From: an uncultured Erythrobacter sp.
GTDB taxonomy: Bacteria > Pseudomonadota > Alphaproteobacteria > Sphingomonadales > Sphingomonadaceae
Direction: 5' to 3'
NCBI GenBank assembly: GCA_913061345.1
Contig: CAJXTZ010000004.1
Coordinates: forward strand, 1 to 64,000
Length of the DNA: 64,000 nt
Below are positions 35,701 through 44,643 of the stretch, in pieces. Within the stretch, counting starts at the first letter, position 1, and each line of letters opens with the position of its first letter. The notes beneath the pieces were generated by a model. That model saw nothing but the letters and a program-made list of their open reading frames with translations, did not search any database and was not told the origin of the DNA. Made by a program: the position numbers and the translations under genes.

Positions 35701-36629
35701 GCGGGATCGTAATCATTGGTCCAGGCGCTATCGGTAGCCTGTTGGGAGCCAGATTGTTCGAGCATGGACATGAAGTGCTGCTCATTGCGCGCGGAAAGCG
35801 TCTTCAGGCGCTTCAACGCGATGGTGTGGTGATTTCGGAAAGCGACACGGTGCGCCAGGTGCCCGTACCAGTGGCTGATCGATGCGACGCTGACAATTTA
35901 CCTGACCAGATAATCATCGCCACCAAAACATTTCAATTGCCGGGCGCACTTGATCTGCTCGAACCCTATCGTGATGCCGAATTCGGTATTCTGACAGTCC
36001 AGAACGGCGTGGAAGCCCCGGACATCGTGCAATCGCGCCTGCCCAGCGCGCGCGTTCTGGGTTCCCGGATGCACGGTTTCTTCGAGCTCGAAGGCCAGGT
36101 TGTAAAGCACACAGGCGTACCTCCCGGCATCCAGATGGGACCAGTCGCTGCAGGCTTCAGAGATGCAACGCATGAGCAGATCAGCCGCAACCTTGCAGAA
36201 ATCTTGCAAAATAGCGGCATCATGGCCGAACTTGTGGATGACGTGCGTCCCGCATTGTGGGAAAAATTCGTGATGGCCGCCACAATAGGCGGGGTCGCGC
36301 CCGCATTCGGACTAACCGTAGGACAAGTCTCTCAACACACGGGCGCATGCTCCATGCTGGAAGGGGCAATGCAAGAGGTGGCGGCAATAGCTACTGCGCA
36401 GGGTATCGCCCTGCCAAAGGACTGTGTGGCAAGGAAAATGGAATTCATCAGCCGGTTTCCACCGGATGTCACCAGTAGTTTGCAGCGAGACCTGGAAGCG
36501 CAACGTCCCTCCGAATTCGCGCAGTTGACAGGCGCAATTCCCCGGCTTGCTCACCGTGCCGGTTTGACCGCGCCAATTGCTGAAGAGGTGATCGAAATGC
36601 TTCGCGCCAGAGAATTGATCATCGATTGA
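35697..36629 (+). CDS. Ketopantoate reductase (ApbA/PanE)-family dehydrogenase
   Basis: A 310-residue NAD(P)-dependent 2-oxo-acid reductase-like protein. It has the Rossmann motif GPGAIGSLLGARL, the conserved VQNGVE loop, and the PanE C-terminal domain with WEKFV holding the usual catalytic region. Because a second, distinct member lies at 38336-39349 and both are embedded in catabolic genes, pantothenate synthesis is an unlikely role. Reduction or oxidation of a hydroxy/oxo acid in the pathway is the better guess. Confidence 0.82.
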   Translation: MSGIVIIGPGAIGSLLGARLFEHGHEVLLIARGKRLQALQRDGVVISESDTVRQVPVPVADRCDADNLPDQIIIATKTFQLPGALDLLEPYRDAEFGILTVQNGVEAPDIVQSRLPSARVLGSRMHGFFELEGQVVKHTGVPPGIQMGPVAAGFRDATHEQISRNLAEILQNSGIMAELVDDVRPALWEKFVMAATIGGVAPAFGLTVGQVSQHTGACSMLEGAMQEVAAIATAQGIALPKDCVARKMEFISRFPPDVTSSLQRDLEAQRPSEFAQLTGAIPRLAHRAGLTAPIAEEVIEMLRARELIID

Positions 36630-36928
36630 TCAACCTCATGAGATTTGAGGCTTCTTTGCCAGGGGAAAGCTCAACGCCCAGGTCGTGATCACAGCGTGTA
36701 GGATTGAAGTCACCACAGTGATCGCTGTCGGCTAGTTAAGGCAACCAGCCAAGGATTTCGCCGGAGTGTGCACAGTGATGCCCGATCAACACAGGCGAAC
36801 TATTCGTTCAGACCTGCTGCCGTGTGTCTGCAAGAAATGAAGGGGCGGAGCACAAGCAACAAGGTTGCTAAAATGCCGCCGCCCCCACTGCGACCCAAGA
36901 AAATAGGCATTCTCTTAGGTGTAGAAAC
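36630..36928. other. Gene-free spacer between convergent transcripts
   Basis: A 299-bp stretch between the rightward ketopantoate-reductase-like gene and the leftward DUF1330 gene. A plus-strand open frame that begins inside it overlaps the DUF1330 gene and shows no recognisable protein. No strong hairpin with a T-run, repeat or RNA gene was seen. Confidence 0.6.
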
Positions 36929-37213
36929 TCACGAAATAGCTACGATATCTGAGTCGGTGCAGGCAATTCTGGAGGCCAAGTGCGGTGCATATTCGGGATC
37001 ACTCATAAATGCATCAATCGCTTCCATGGAAGGGAACTTGACGATGATGACAAGGTCAGGATCCTCGCCTTCGCCCTCATAACGCACGAATTTCTCGGAG
37101 CGGCACACAAGTTCACCGCCATGCTTGCCCAGCAGCGCCGGAACCGCTGCATTATATTCTTCTACCCAGCTATCTTCATGAGACTTGATCGATCCGATAA
37201 AATATGCGGCCAT
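36929..37213 (-). CDS. DUF1330-like small protein
   Basis: A 94-residue protein with the dimeric alpha/beta-barrel look of DUF1330. It begins MAAYFIGSIK, has a central VRYEGEGEDPDLVIIVKFPS strand region, then the helix AIDAFMSDPEYAPH. The function of the family is unknown; members turn up beside dehydrogenases and in catabolic operons. It is the last gene of the leftward operon that begins with the Rieske oxygenase at 43599, 44 bp after the tartrate-dehydrogenase-like gene. Confidence 0.75.
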   Translation of the reverse strand: MAAYFIGSIKSHEDSWVEEYNAAVPALLGKHGGELVCRSEKFVRYEGEGEDPDLVIIVKFPSMEAIDAFMSDPEYAPHLASRIACTDSDIVAIS

Positions 37214-37257
37214 GATTAGAGCTCCTTTTCTTTAATTCGTGTCTTGTTGTGGATCAG

Positions 37258-38325
37258 CTATAATTCTAAAAGCTTCGTGCGGACCGCATCAGCGAAAACC
37301 GCCGTTGTTGATTTACCGCCAAGGTCGGGTGTCTTGGCAAGTTCCGGATCGACTAACACGGCTTCGACAGCCTGCATAACCAATGCTGCAGCTTCTTCTT
37401 CGCCCAGATGTTCCAGCATCATGGCACCCGACCAGATTTGGCCGATGGGATTGGCGATCCCCTGTCCCGCTATATCGGGCGCAGACCCGTGGACAGGTTC
37501 AAACATGGAAGGATAGCGCCGTTCGGGATTGAGATTGGCAGAAGGGGCCACTGCGATTGTGCCAGTGATCCCAGGGCCAAGATCCGACAGGATATCACCG
37601 AACAAGTTAGACCCTACGACGACATCAAACCGCTCGGGCGACATCACAAACTGCGCGGCAAGAATATCTATGTGATACTGATCTGTGGTGATATCGGGAT
37701 TTTCAGCTGCGACAGCAGCGAAGCGCTCATCCCAGAACGGCATTGAATGAAACAAACCGTTCGACTTGGTCGCAGAGGTTACATGCTTGCGGTCGAGCCG
37801 ACGGGCAAAATCAAATGCGTAATGCAAAATCCGATCTGTACCCCGCCGGGTGAAAATCGCCTGTTGAACAACGATCTCATCATCCCCGAGGCCAGTGCGG
37901 CCACCAATCTGCGAATATTCACCCTCCGAGTTTTCCCGAACAACCCAAAAATCAATAGAACCTGGGGCCTTGTCCCGCAGGGGAGAGGAGATACCCGGTA
38001 ACAGGCGCACCGGGCGCAAATTCACATATTGATCAAATTCACGCCGTATCGGAAGCAATAGGCCCCATAGCGAGATATGGTCCGGCACCCCAGGAAAACC
38101 GACTGCGCCAAGAAAGATTGCATCGTGGTCCCGCAGTCGGTCCAGCCCGTCATCCGGCATCATCTTGCCAGTTTGAGCATACGTCTCGCAACTCCAATCA
38201 AACTGGCGAACGTCGATTGAGAAACTACATTTTTCTCCGGCTGCCTTCAGCACTGCCATTGCTGCTGGAAGAACTTCTTTCCCGATACCGTCCCCCGGAA
38301 TGCAGGCAATAACGTGACGCTTCAT
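37258..38325 (-). CDS. Tartrate dehydrogenase/decarboxylase-like (isopropylmalate dehydrogenase family)
   Basis: A 355-residue beta-decarboxylating dehydrogenase. Family landmarks are IPGDGIGKEV near the N-terminus, VRENSEGEYSQIGGR, a KSNG catalytic lysine segment, VVGSNLFGDILSDL metal-binding Asp residues and HGSAPDIAGQGIANP. The HISLWGLLLPIRREFDQYVNLRPVRL segment matches the TtuC tartrate/D-malate dehydrogenase group better than LeuB. It should oxidise, and perhaps decarboxylate, a 2-hydroxy diacid. In this operon it may process a dicarboxylate formed by ring cleavage. The substrate is not determined. Confidence 0.83.
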   Translation of the reverse strand: MKRHVIACIPGDGIGKEVLPAAMAVLKAAGEKCSFSIDVRQFDWSCETYAQTGKMMPDDGLDRLRDHDAIFLGAVGFPGVPDHISLWGLLLPIRREFDQYVNLRPVRLLPGISSPLRDKAPGSIDFWVVRENSEGEYSQIGGRTGLGDDEIVVQQAIFTRRGTDRILHYAFDFARRLDRKHVTSATKSNGLFHSMPFWDERFAAVAAENPDITTDQYHIDILAAQFVMSPERFDVVVGSNLFGDILSDLGPGITGTIAVAPSANLNPERRYPSMFEPVHGSAPDIAGQGIANPIGQIWSGAMMLEHLGEEEAAALVMQAVEAVLVDPELAKTPDLGGKSTTAVFADAVRTKLLEL

Positions 38326-38335
38326 GCAGGCAATC

Positions 38336-39349
38336 CTATAGGTATGCGTTAAGGGTCTTCAACACCCGAAAGGCGGAGAGGAAAGTAGGGGCATCGACAT
38401 TCAGCCGCTTTGCTGCATCTGCTAGCGGACCCAGCACTTCATCAACCTCCATTCGCCGACCGGCTACAAGGTCATCGTGCATCGAGGTGCGGACCGGACG
38501 GTTCTCAGGTTTGAACCGCGTTCCGAGTTCAAGCACGCCTTTGACAGCTTCTTCGAAGCTTTCCTGGTCAATCTCGATCAAACGCGACACCGGTGCGAAG
38601 AAATTCTGCGGTTCGTATCCCAGAGCCCGGTAGATGGCTATCAGGTCCTTCACCAGGAGGACATATTGCTCCGCCCCTTCAGTTACCGCAATTCCATCGA
38701 CAAAATCGAGTTTGGTAATTCCTCCAAGCGTACTTGCGCTCCACCCTGATGCACCACCGACCTGCACCAGCTTTTCCCAATGGACGTGTACGATATCGGG
38801 GGTAGAGCGCGAACCCATCCCCGCCTGGTCGAGAGCGTCTGCGATCGCACGCGTTCGATCGCTTTCTCCACCCTCCAGCTCACCGAAATATGCGGTAATT
38901 GGTACAGCCATGTGATTAAGGGTCTTGCCCGGCCCCAGCAAGGTCGCGCCATCCATGATAGAGCCACCGATGACTTTGTCCTTACCGAAGGCGGCCTGCA
39001 GCTTTCCTTCTTTGTTCACACCGTTTTGCATTGTCAGTGCGCAGGCGGTGCGATCGACCAGAATCTGCGCGTCCGACAGCGCCTGATCGGAACCCTTCGC
39101 CTTCGTTAAGAGGATATAATAATCGATATCCCCCTCAACCTCATCTGGCGTCTCGACAGCGAACAAATTGTCTTTCTGAACGAATTGCGCGCGCACCCCC
39201 TCTACATGGAGGCCATCGCTACGGATGGCCTCCACATGGGGTTTTCGGGCAATGAGTGTGACTTTGTGTCCGCCACGGGCGAGGAAGCCACCTATCAGAG
39301 AGCCTAATCCGCCCGCACCGTGAATGCAGAAGTGCAATTGCTTTGACAT
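38336..39349 (-). CDS. Second ketopantoate reductase (ApbA/PanE)-family dehydrogenase
   Basis: A 337-residue NAD(P)-dependent protein with Rossmann motif HGAGGLGSLIGGFLARGG, the TMQNGVN loop and a PanE-type helical C-terminal domain. It is well diverged from the copy at 35697-36629. It sits between the DapA-like lyase (26 bp upstream) and the tartrate-dehydrogenase-like gene (10 bp downstream) in one leftward operon. This suggests that it handles an oxo acid produced by the lyase. Confidence 0.82.
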   Translation of the reverse strand: MSKQLHFCIHGAGGLGSLIGGFLARGGHKVTLIARKPHVEAIRSDGLHVEGVRAQFVQKDNLFAVETPDEVEGDIDYYILLTKAKGSDQALSDAQILVDRTACALTMQNGVNKEGKLQAAFGKDKVIGGSIMDGATLLGPGKTLNHMAVPITAYFGELEGGESDRTRAIADALDQAGMGSRSTPDIVHVHWEKLVQVGGASGWSASTLGGITKLDFVDGIAVTEGAEQYVLLVKDLIAIYRALGYEPQNFFAPVSRLIEIDQESFEEAVKGVLELGTRFKPENRPVRTSMHDDLVAGRRMEVDEVLGPLADAAKRLNVDAPTFLSAFRVLKTLNAYL

Positions 39350-39375
39350 GTCCTGTCACCCCTATGCTGTTTCGT

Positions 39376-40338
39376 TCAGGCGACACCCAACGCCTTGAGT
39401 TGCTCGCTGATCTGTTCTTTCTTTTCCTGCGTCACATCGGCAACTGGCGGAAGGATCGGGCCGGCCTTGAGGCCGATCGCCTCATACCAGGCCTTCACGT
39501 TGGCAAGCGCGCTGGCATATGTAGCGGTACGTGCAATATCCCACAGGAAATTGTCGTGATAGAATTCACGCACCTCGTTCAGGCCTTCGGAAGCAGCTCT
39601 GGCTTCTTCCCACTTGCCTTCATGTGCAAGGCGGACATAATCCTTCGCGAGGTGACGCTTCTTACCGTAAAGCATGTAGGACAGTTCACCCCAGCAGACC
39701 GTGCCGCCATTACGCAAATCGTCGAGGAAGAAATACTCGAACGGTTCCATCGTATTGAAGCCGTCGGGCATTAACTGCCGGATCTTCAGCGTTTCCGCCC
39801 GGCTCATCACGCCCTGCTTGACCCCGATCACTGTTTCAAGGTCGGCAAGTCGGCGCAGCAAATCCCAACTCAATACAGTGCCGGAAACAGGCGTGCGATA
39901 CAGGCATACGGCCATATCAGTGCGATCTGTCAGATATTTGTACCAGTCGAAGATTTCATCATCCCGCTTGAGTTGGACGACAGGATTGATCACCTCCGCA
40001 CCATTGAAGCCCAGTTCCTCGACGAACTTCATTTTCTCGATCGCCTGATAAACGCTGGGATCCAGAATGATCGTCCAGAGGTCGAGGCGGCCATCATTGG
40101 CCTCTGCAAGAATCTCGTGATAGCGATACCAGTCGGACAAGGTGACATTCCAGCATTCGGCAATGAAGCCACCGCCTACGAAACCATTTACGCCCATTTC
40201 GACATATTTATCGATGTTGTAGCGGATGCCATCAACGTCGAATTTGTAGTCAGATGTCATCGGGGTAATGGGGCATTGGTAAAATCCCCGGACATTCTCA
40301 GTAGCCCAAGCCTTCGCGTCCTTGCGGTCATAATCCAT
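39376..40338 (-). CDS. DapA-superfamily Schiff-base lyase/aldolase
   Basis: A 320-residue TIM-barrel protein of the dihydrodipicolinate synthase / N-acetylneuraminate lyase superfamily. The expected Schiff-base Lys174 is in VIGVKQG and its partner Tyr147 in CLYRTP. The substrate loop reads GFIAECWNVTL in place of the usual GTTGES..L. Superfamily members include the hydratase-aldolases NahE/PhdJ that split benzylidenepyruvates, so a pyruvate-releasing aldolase role in an aromatic pathway is possible. Lysine synthesis is unlikely given the operon (Rieske oxygenase, aryl-alcohol dehydrogenase). Confidence 0.8.
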   Translation of the reverse strand: MDYDRKDAKAWATENVRGFYQCPITPMTSDYKFDVDGIRYNIDKYVEMGVNGFVGGGFIAECWNVTLSDWYRYHEILAEANDGRLDLWTIILDPSVYQAIEKMKFVEELGFNGAEVINPVVQLKRDDEIFDWYKYLTDRTDMAVCLYRTPVSGTVLSWDLLRRLADLETVIGVKQGVMSRAETLKIRQLMPDGFNTMEPFEYFFLDDLRNGGTVCWGELSYMLYGKKRHLAKDYVRLAHEGKWEEARAASEGLNEVREFYHDNFLWDIARTATYASALANVKAWYEAIGLKAGPILPPVADVTQEKKEQISEQLKALGVA

Positions 40339-40525
40339 AAGCCTCGTTCCTTTCTATAGAATTGCCAAGCTGACATTCCTTAATTCTGGATCAGCGTGGG
40401 CGATTTTTGCTGGCTGAAAAATATCCGCCAAGAGGTGGTGAACCTCTGGGCATTTCACCCCTCAAAGACTTGAATACCTGTCACGATAAAATGCAGTAGT
40501 TGGCCCCCGATCTTTGGTAAAACTC

Positions 40526-40540
40526 CTCCTACAAAAGGAG
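40526..40540 (-). terminator. Small hairpin after the aryl-alcohol dehydrogenase gene
   Basis: On the minus strand CTCCT-TTTGT-AGGAG is followed by GAGTTTTA, one base after the dehydrogenase stop. A 5-bp stem is weak, so it may only attenuate read-through into the DapA-like gene 190 bp further on. Confidence 0.4.
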
Positions 40541-40541
40541 A

Positions 40542-41639
40542 TTACATTTTCAGGATTGCCTTGATTGCTGTGCCATTCTTTTCGGTATCTTCGACAGCTT
40601 CATTGATCTGATCGAAATCGTAGTAAGTGCAAAGCTTCTCGAAGGGGAACTGGCCCGCCTTCTGCATTGCGATCAACTGCGGAATAAAGACCTGCGGAGT
40701 GCTTGATCCTTCGATCACGCCACGCAGCTTGCGGCCGAAAAGCATGTTGTTCATGTCGAGCGAGAACTCTGTACCAAGCTTGGCCCCGCCGACGACCGCA
40801 GTCTCTCCGACATTATGGGTGCTTTCTACAGCAGACCGTAATACGGAGGGGATGGCAGTGGTGTCCATCGCGAAGTCGACCCCACCGCCGGTCATGCCGA
40901 CAATAACTTCCTGTGCATCAGTCTGGCTGGCATCTATAACGTCGGTTGCGCCCAGTTCGCGGGCAAGTTCGAGCCTCGCGGGATTGCGATCGACCGCTAT
41001 GATCGTCAGGCATCCTGACGCCTTGGCCGCCATTACTGCGCTAAGTCCAACCGAACCGACCCCGAAAATGGCTATCGTGGATCCCGGGTCAGGCTGCAGG
41101 GCATTCAAAATTGCGCCTGCGCCAGTCTGGATACCGCAGCCAAGCGGTCCCAGCAATTCGATCTGCGCATCGTCGGCGACTTTGACGCAATTGTTTTCAG
41201 TCGTGATCGAATAGGTGGCGAAGGAGGATTGACCAAAGAAGCAGGCATTCACTTCCTCACCATTACGTGTGATCGGGGTAGAGCCATCTAGTCGGCGGCC
41301 CATGAAATTCAGGGGGAAGAGGCTGGGGCAATATGCCTGATGCCCCTTCAGGCAAGACGGACAAGTGCCGCAATAGCTGAAGGAAAGCACAACCTTGTCG
41401 CCGGGCTTTACCGTTGTAACGCCTCGGCCAACCTTTTCGATAACGCCCGAACCCTCATGCCCGAGCACTACTGGCAGAGGGGTGGGGTAGAATTGATCTC
41501 GAACGGTCAGATCGGTGTGACACATTCCAGCTGCCGCCACCTTGACCAGAACTTCGCCATCTCGCGGTTCTTCAAGCGAAACATTGTCCAGTACGAAATC
41601 GCCACCTTGTTTCTCAATGATTGCAGCCAGTGCTTCCAT
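40542..41639 (-). CDS. Zinc-dependent aryl-alcohol dehydrogenase
   Basis: A 365-residue medium-chain alcohol dehydrogenase of the XylB/benzyl-alcohol type. Catalytic zinc ligands are Cys40 (AAGMCHTDL), His61 (GHEGSG) and a Cys in [10 protein letters not shown]. The structural zinc site is Cys90, Cys93, Cys96 and Cys104. The NAD site is [10 protein letters not shown]. It oxidises aromatic or allylic primary alcohols to aldehydes. It is 36 bp downstream of the oxygenase beta gene. No short-chain cis-diol dehydrogenase is present, so it is the only dehydrogenase directly linked to this oxygenase. Confidence 0.88.
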   Translation of the reverse strand: MEALAAIIEKQGGDFVLDNVSLEEPRDGEVLVKVAAAGMCHTDLTVRDQFYPTPLPVVLGHEGSGVIEKVGRGVTTVKPGDKVVLSFSYCGTCPSCLKGHQAYCPSLFPLNFMGRRLDGSTPITRNGEEVNACFFGQSSFATYSITTENNCVKVADDAQIELLGPLGCGIQTGAGAILNALQPDPGSTIAIFGVGSVGLSAVMAAKASGCLTIIAVDRNPARLELARELGATDVIDASQTDAQEVIVGMTGGGVDFAMDTTAIPSVLRSAVESTHNVGETAVVGGAKLGTEFSLDMNNMLFGRKLRGVIEGSSTPQVFIPQLIAMQKAGQFPFEKLCTYYDFDQINEAVEDTEKNGTAIKAILKM

Positions 41640-41675
41640 GACATTCTCTCTCAGGAATTAGATTTCTAGTTAAGT

Positions 41676-42200
41676 CTAGGCGAAGAAATACAAGTTCTTG
41701 TCCTGCACCACCCGGGCATCATGTATGATCTTACGGCTGAATACCTTGAAGCCCTCGTCCGTCTTTCTCATTTTGTCTTCGCGACCGAGTGTATGGACAT
41801 AGACTTCAGTTTGGCGCCGGTTTCGATGGACGAGCACATTCGAAAAGACTTCAAATTCGTCAGGAGCTGTTTCGTATGCCTCAACATTGGTGACGAAATA
41901 GCGGATCCGCGAAGGTGGATCTTCCATCCACACCTGTCCGGTCAGGAGTCGGTCAACCCGCTGACTCAACTCTTCGTAATTGTCATTGAAGATTGCTGCA
42001 TCGTTAGGTGTAGGCTCGGCTCGACGGTCGCGAACGTAGCGCTGCTCAAAGATGGGCATCCAATAGTGAATGTCCTCGGCAATAACGGTATCGAACCACT
42101 CACGATATTGCAGATCTTGCAGCAGTCGCGCCTCCATGACGTAGTGGCTGGAGATGGCGTGGTGAAGCTCCATGCCGACGGCTTGGCGTTGGTTTGTCAT
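41676..42200 (-). CDS. Ring-hydroxylating oxygenase beta subunit (biphenyl/naphthalene type)
   Basis: Small oxygenase subunit of 174 residues from the ATG at 42200. The longer open frame upstream runs through the alpha gene and is not coding. It has the HAISSHYVMEARLLQDLQYREW opening, IHYWMPIFEQRY and a DPPSRIRYFVTNV strand of the biphenyl/naphthalene/PAH group, differing from the three other beta subunits in this window. It follows the alpha gene by 22 bp. Confidence 0.9.
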   Translation of the reverse strand: MTNQRQAVGMELHHAISSHYVMEARLLQDLQYREWFDTVIAEDIHYWMPIFEQRYVRDRRAEPTPNDAAIFNDNYEELSQRVDRLLTGQVWMEDPPSRIRYFVTNVEAYETAPDEFEVFSNVLVHRNRRQTEVYVHTLGREDKMRKTDEGFKVFSRKIIHDARVVQDKNLYFFA

Positions 42201-42222
42201 TGTGTTTTCCGGTTTTACGAGC

Positions 42223-43599
42223 TCAGGCAGAAGTATCTGGGTTGGACGCCATCCGGTCAGGCCAGAAATTGCGATTGGTCCACATCTCGTCCCAATTGTC
42301 ATCGTTAGCGTGAACAGCCGCCCAGTCTGGCGCCTCGAGCATTTCCTGCCAGAAGCGATAGAAACCACGATAAGATGTTTCACCGATGAAGCTGACCCCG
42401 ACAATGCCGGGATAAACCGGGTGTGGCCCTTCTCGCTGGACGCCCATGCTTGAATTCAGGCGGCCCTGGCGCGTGATACGGCCTTGGTTGACGTAGGTGG
42501 CCGAGGACATGTTCTCGCCATCGTCGCTTTCCAGCGTTCCGGCCGTACCGAAAGACCGGATAGCTTCGCGCTGAATCGATCGCTTCGTCTCGTCATCGGC
42601 ATTTCGGGGAACCAGAGTATAAGTCCACACCTCGATTTCATGCGGTCCGCGAGGATGCCAAATCTTGAAGGTGTTAGTGCCGTAGAGAAACGAACAATTC
42701 GGGAAGATGGACGTGTTCCAATGGCCCATATAGAGCCGCTCACGTTCTGGTCCGAGCTCCTCCCGAACTTTGCCACGATTGTCTTCAAGGAATTTCTGAT
42801 AACCTTCACGATTCACGTGAATGGCGGTCGCGGCATTGTCGATTACGCCAAACCCATGTCCATGTCGCGTGGTGAACTGAAGCCCAAGATCGTCAAACGG
42901 CATATCTGCGCGATTGCCTGACAATGCCGCCAGTTCTCCGCCAATCATCTGCAGCGCCGCAGCGTGGGTCCAGCCCACATGATAGCCATCGCCAACGAAA
43001 TTTTCGGTTGGAACCTTCCAGTTGCATGACAGCAGGCTTTTCATCGGCGGGCCGAGAAGCTCCATACCGCCATCAGGCCCACCCCAGATAGTATCGAGAT
43101 ACCAGCAAAAATCGCCAAGATATTCCTGCAGCGGAGGCGCCTCGGGATCATGGCAGCCAAAAATGAACCCCTTGTAGGATTCCACTCTGACCTGCTTCAG
43201 TCCCAGCTCTGACTTCTCGAGATTGTTATGATAACAGCGCGCTTCCATCGGCACATCCACGAGTGCACCGTCCTGCCCGAAAACCCAGCCATGATAATTG
43301 CACACGAAGGCCTTGGCATTGCCAGAATCGGCATGGCACACCTGATTGCCGCGATGGGTGCAAGAATTGATGAAGGCTTTGTAGGAACCATCGGCCTGAT
43401 GGGAGAGGATCACCCGATCCTCAGCCATGAAAGTAGTCAGAAAATCGCCAGGCTTCGGGATAGATGATTCGTGGCCGAGAAACAGCCAGCAGCGCGAAAA
43501 AATGCGCTCCAGCTCAAGCTGATAGACGTCTTTGTCCCAAAATACCTTGCGCGATTGGCTTCCCGTCGCGTTATCAACGAGTTCTGCAGTGTCGATCAT
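42223..43599 (-). CDS. Rieske oxygenase alpha subunit, naphthalene/biphenyl dioxygenase type
   Basis: A 458-residue catalytic subunit. Rieske ligands are Cys80, His82, Cys100 and His103 (SCTHRG and CNYHGW). The iron site is His207 and His212 with bridging Asp204. The segment NWKVPTENFVGDGYHVGWTH is almost the textbook NahAc active-site sequence. The CNYHGWVFGQDGALVDVP stretch resembles sphingomonad PAH oxygenases (PhnA1/BphA1f). A cis-dihydroxylation of a hydrophobic arene is likely. It starts the leftward operon at 43599-36929. Ferredoxin and reductase must come from elsewhere; the only ferredoxin here is at 9251. Confidence 0.9.
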   Translation of the reverse strand: MIDTAELVDNATGSQSRKVFWDKDVYQLELERIFSRCWLFLGHESSIPKPGDFLTTFMAEDRVILSHQADGSYKAFINSCTHRGNQVCHADSGNAKAFVCNYHGWVFGQDGALVDVPMEARCYHNNLEKSELGLKQVRVESYKGFIFGCHDPEAPPLQEYLGDFCWYLDTIWGGPDGGMELLGPPMKSLLSCNWKVPTENFVGDGYHVGWTHAAALQMIGGELAALSGNRADMPFDDLGLQFTTRHGHGFGVIDNAATAIHVNREGYQKFLEDNRGKVREELGPERERLYMGHWNTSIFPNCSFLYGTNTFKIWHPRGPHEIEVWTYTLVPRNADDETKRSIQREAIRSFGTAGTLESDDGENMSSATYVNQGRITRQGRLNSSMGVQREGPHPVYPGIVGVSFIGETSYRGFYRFWQEMLEAPDWAAVHANDDNWDEMWTNRNFWPDRMASNPDTSA

Positions 43600-44053
43600 G
43601 AGAAATATCCTTGCTCCCGTCGCGTAAATGATTAATCGCTTTTACGATTCTTATATGCAACGCTATGTACCATATGCAAAATGTGGCCATGGTCAAGCCT
43701 TACGACCCTAATTTAGCGCGAGCAGATGGTATTTGTGCAAAGACGCGCTCTGCTGACACAGTTTGGCTTCTGCCCTACGCGCGCCATCTTGCTGGTTCGA
43801 CTGGTTTAGCCACTAAATCCGAGTTGGCCGAAAGCCGGAATTGTCCTTTGCCTGCCTCGATTCGCGATGAGGCGGCGGTCCCCATATGTCGAATGGCAAA
43901 CCAGCACGGGCATGAGAGACGGACTCGGGTGCCTAAATGCGATGCGAGAACGTATGTGCCAAATGCCGGGAACGCCCTAGGTACTGATAGTAATTGTGCC
44001 TTATCGTCTGGTAGAAGCTTGCCCGGTCTATGTTGCAGTGCAATAGTGCACGC
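43600..44053. promoter_or_regulatory. Spacer between the catabolic region and the nitrate cluster, with ATATGCAA repeats
   Basis: A 454-bp divergent region. Near the oxygenase end the octamer ATATGCAA appears twice (43653-43660 and 43672-43679, 19 bp apart), echoing TATGCAAT at 8175 in the other oxygenase promoter. The promoters of the Rieske operon and of nasT should both be here. Two overlapping open frames of about 110-130 codons in opposite directions give no recognisable protein and look non-coding. No RNA gene was seen. Confidence 0.55.
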
Positions 44054-44629
44054 ATGAAGATCGCCATCGTCGATGAAAGTGCAGCGCGCGCGTCCATCAT
44101 CGAGGAAGGGCTGTCGCAACTTGATGGTTGCGATCTGTATGTCCTGAGCGAGCGTAAAGGCCTGCTTGCCTGTATAGAAGAGATCGGTCCGGACGTCGTG
44201 CTAATCGATCTTGGCAATCCGTCGCGCGACGTGCTGGAGGAATATTTCGCCGTCAGCCGTTTGCTCGATCGTCCGATTGCCATGTTTGTTGACGAAAGCG
44301 ACGATGATGCCATTGCTGCGTCTATCGATGCTGGCGTCTCCGCCTATGTGGTGGACGGTCTTGCAAGCAACAGGATCAAGCCGCTTCTCGATCTTGCCGT
44401 AAGACGCTTCAATGCATTCTCTCGCCTGCAATCGGAACTTGCGGACGCCAAGGGCAAGCTGGCTCACCGCGAAACGATCGACAGGGCAAAGCGCATCTTG
44501 ATAGACAATAAAGGCGTTTCCGAACCTGAGGCCTATGGTGAGCTTCGGCGTAAGGCGATGTCGTCGAGCCGGCGCATCATCGACATTGCGGAGGCCGTGG
44601 TCACGGCCCACGAGCTGATGAAGGACTGA
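44054..44629 (+). CDS. nasT: NasT, ANTAR-domain antiterminator for nitrate assimilation
   Basis: RNA-binding response-regulator-like protein of 191 residues. The receiver domain occupies about 1-120 (MKIAIVDES, VVLIDLGNPSRD). The C-terminal ANTAR domain includes IDRAKRILIDNKGVSEPEAY and a final helix ending IIDIAEAVV. NasT binds two-hairpin leader RNAs to prevent termination when nitrate is present, and is held inactive by NasS otherwise. The ATG at 44054 is chosen because MKIAIVDE is the expected start; a frame eight codons longer is possible. The sensor gene follows 14 bp downstream and two matching leaders lie at 45927 and 51732. Confidence 0.92.
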   Translation: MKIAIVDESAARASIIEEGLSQLDGCDLYVLSERKGLLACIEEIGPDVVLIDLGNPSRDVLEEYFAVSRLLDRPIAMFVDESDDDAIAASIDAGVSAYVVDGLASNRIKPLLDLAVRRFNAFSRLQSELADAKGKLAHRETIDRAKRILIDNKGVSEPEAYGELRRKAMSSSRRIIDIAEAVVTAHELMKD

Positions 44630-44643
44630 CGAATGGAGTCGAA

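Noticed and set aside
36768..37082. Plus-strand open frame of 104 codons
   Set aside because: It overlaps the DUF1330 gene antisense and gives no recognisable protein.
35697..39349. Pantothenate synthesis role for the two ketopantoate-reductase-like genes
   Set aside because: No panB or panC nearby, two different copies, and both embedded in catabolic operons.
43665..44119. Two open frames in opposite directions between the oxygenase and nasT
   Set aside because: No family similarity, no convincing ribosome-binding site and mutual overlap; treated as a promoter region.
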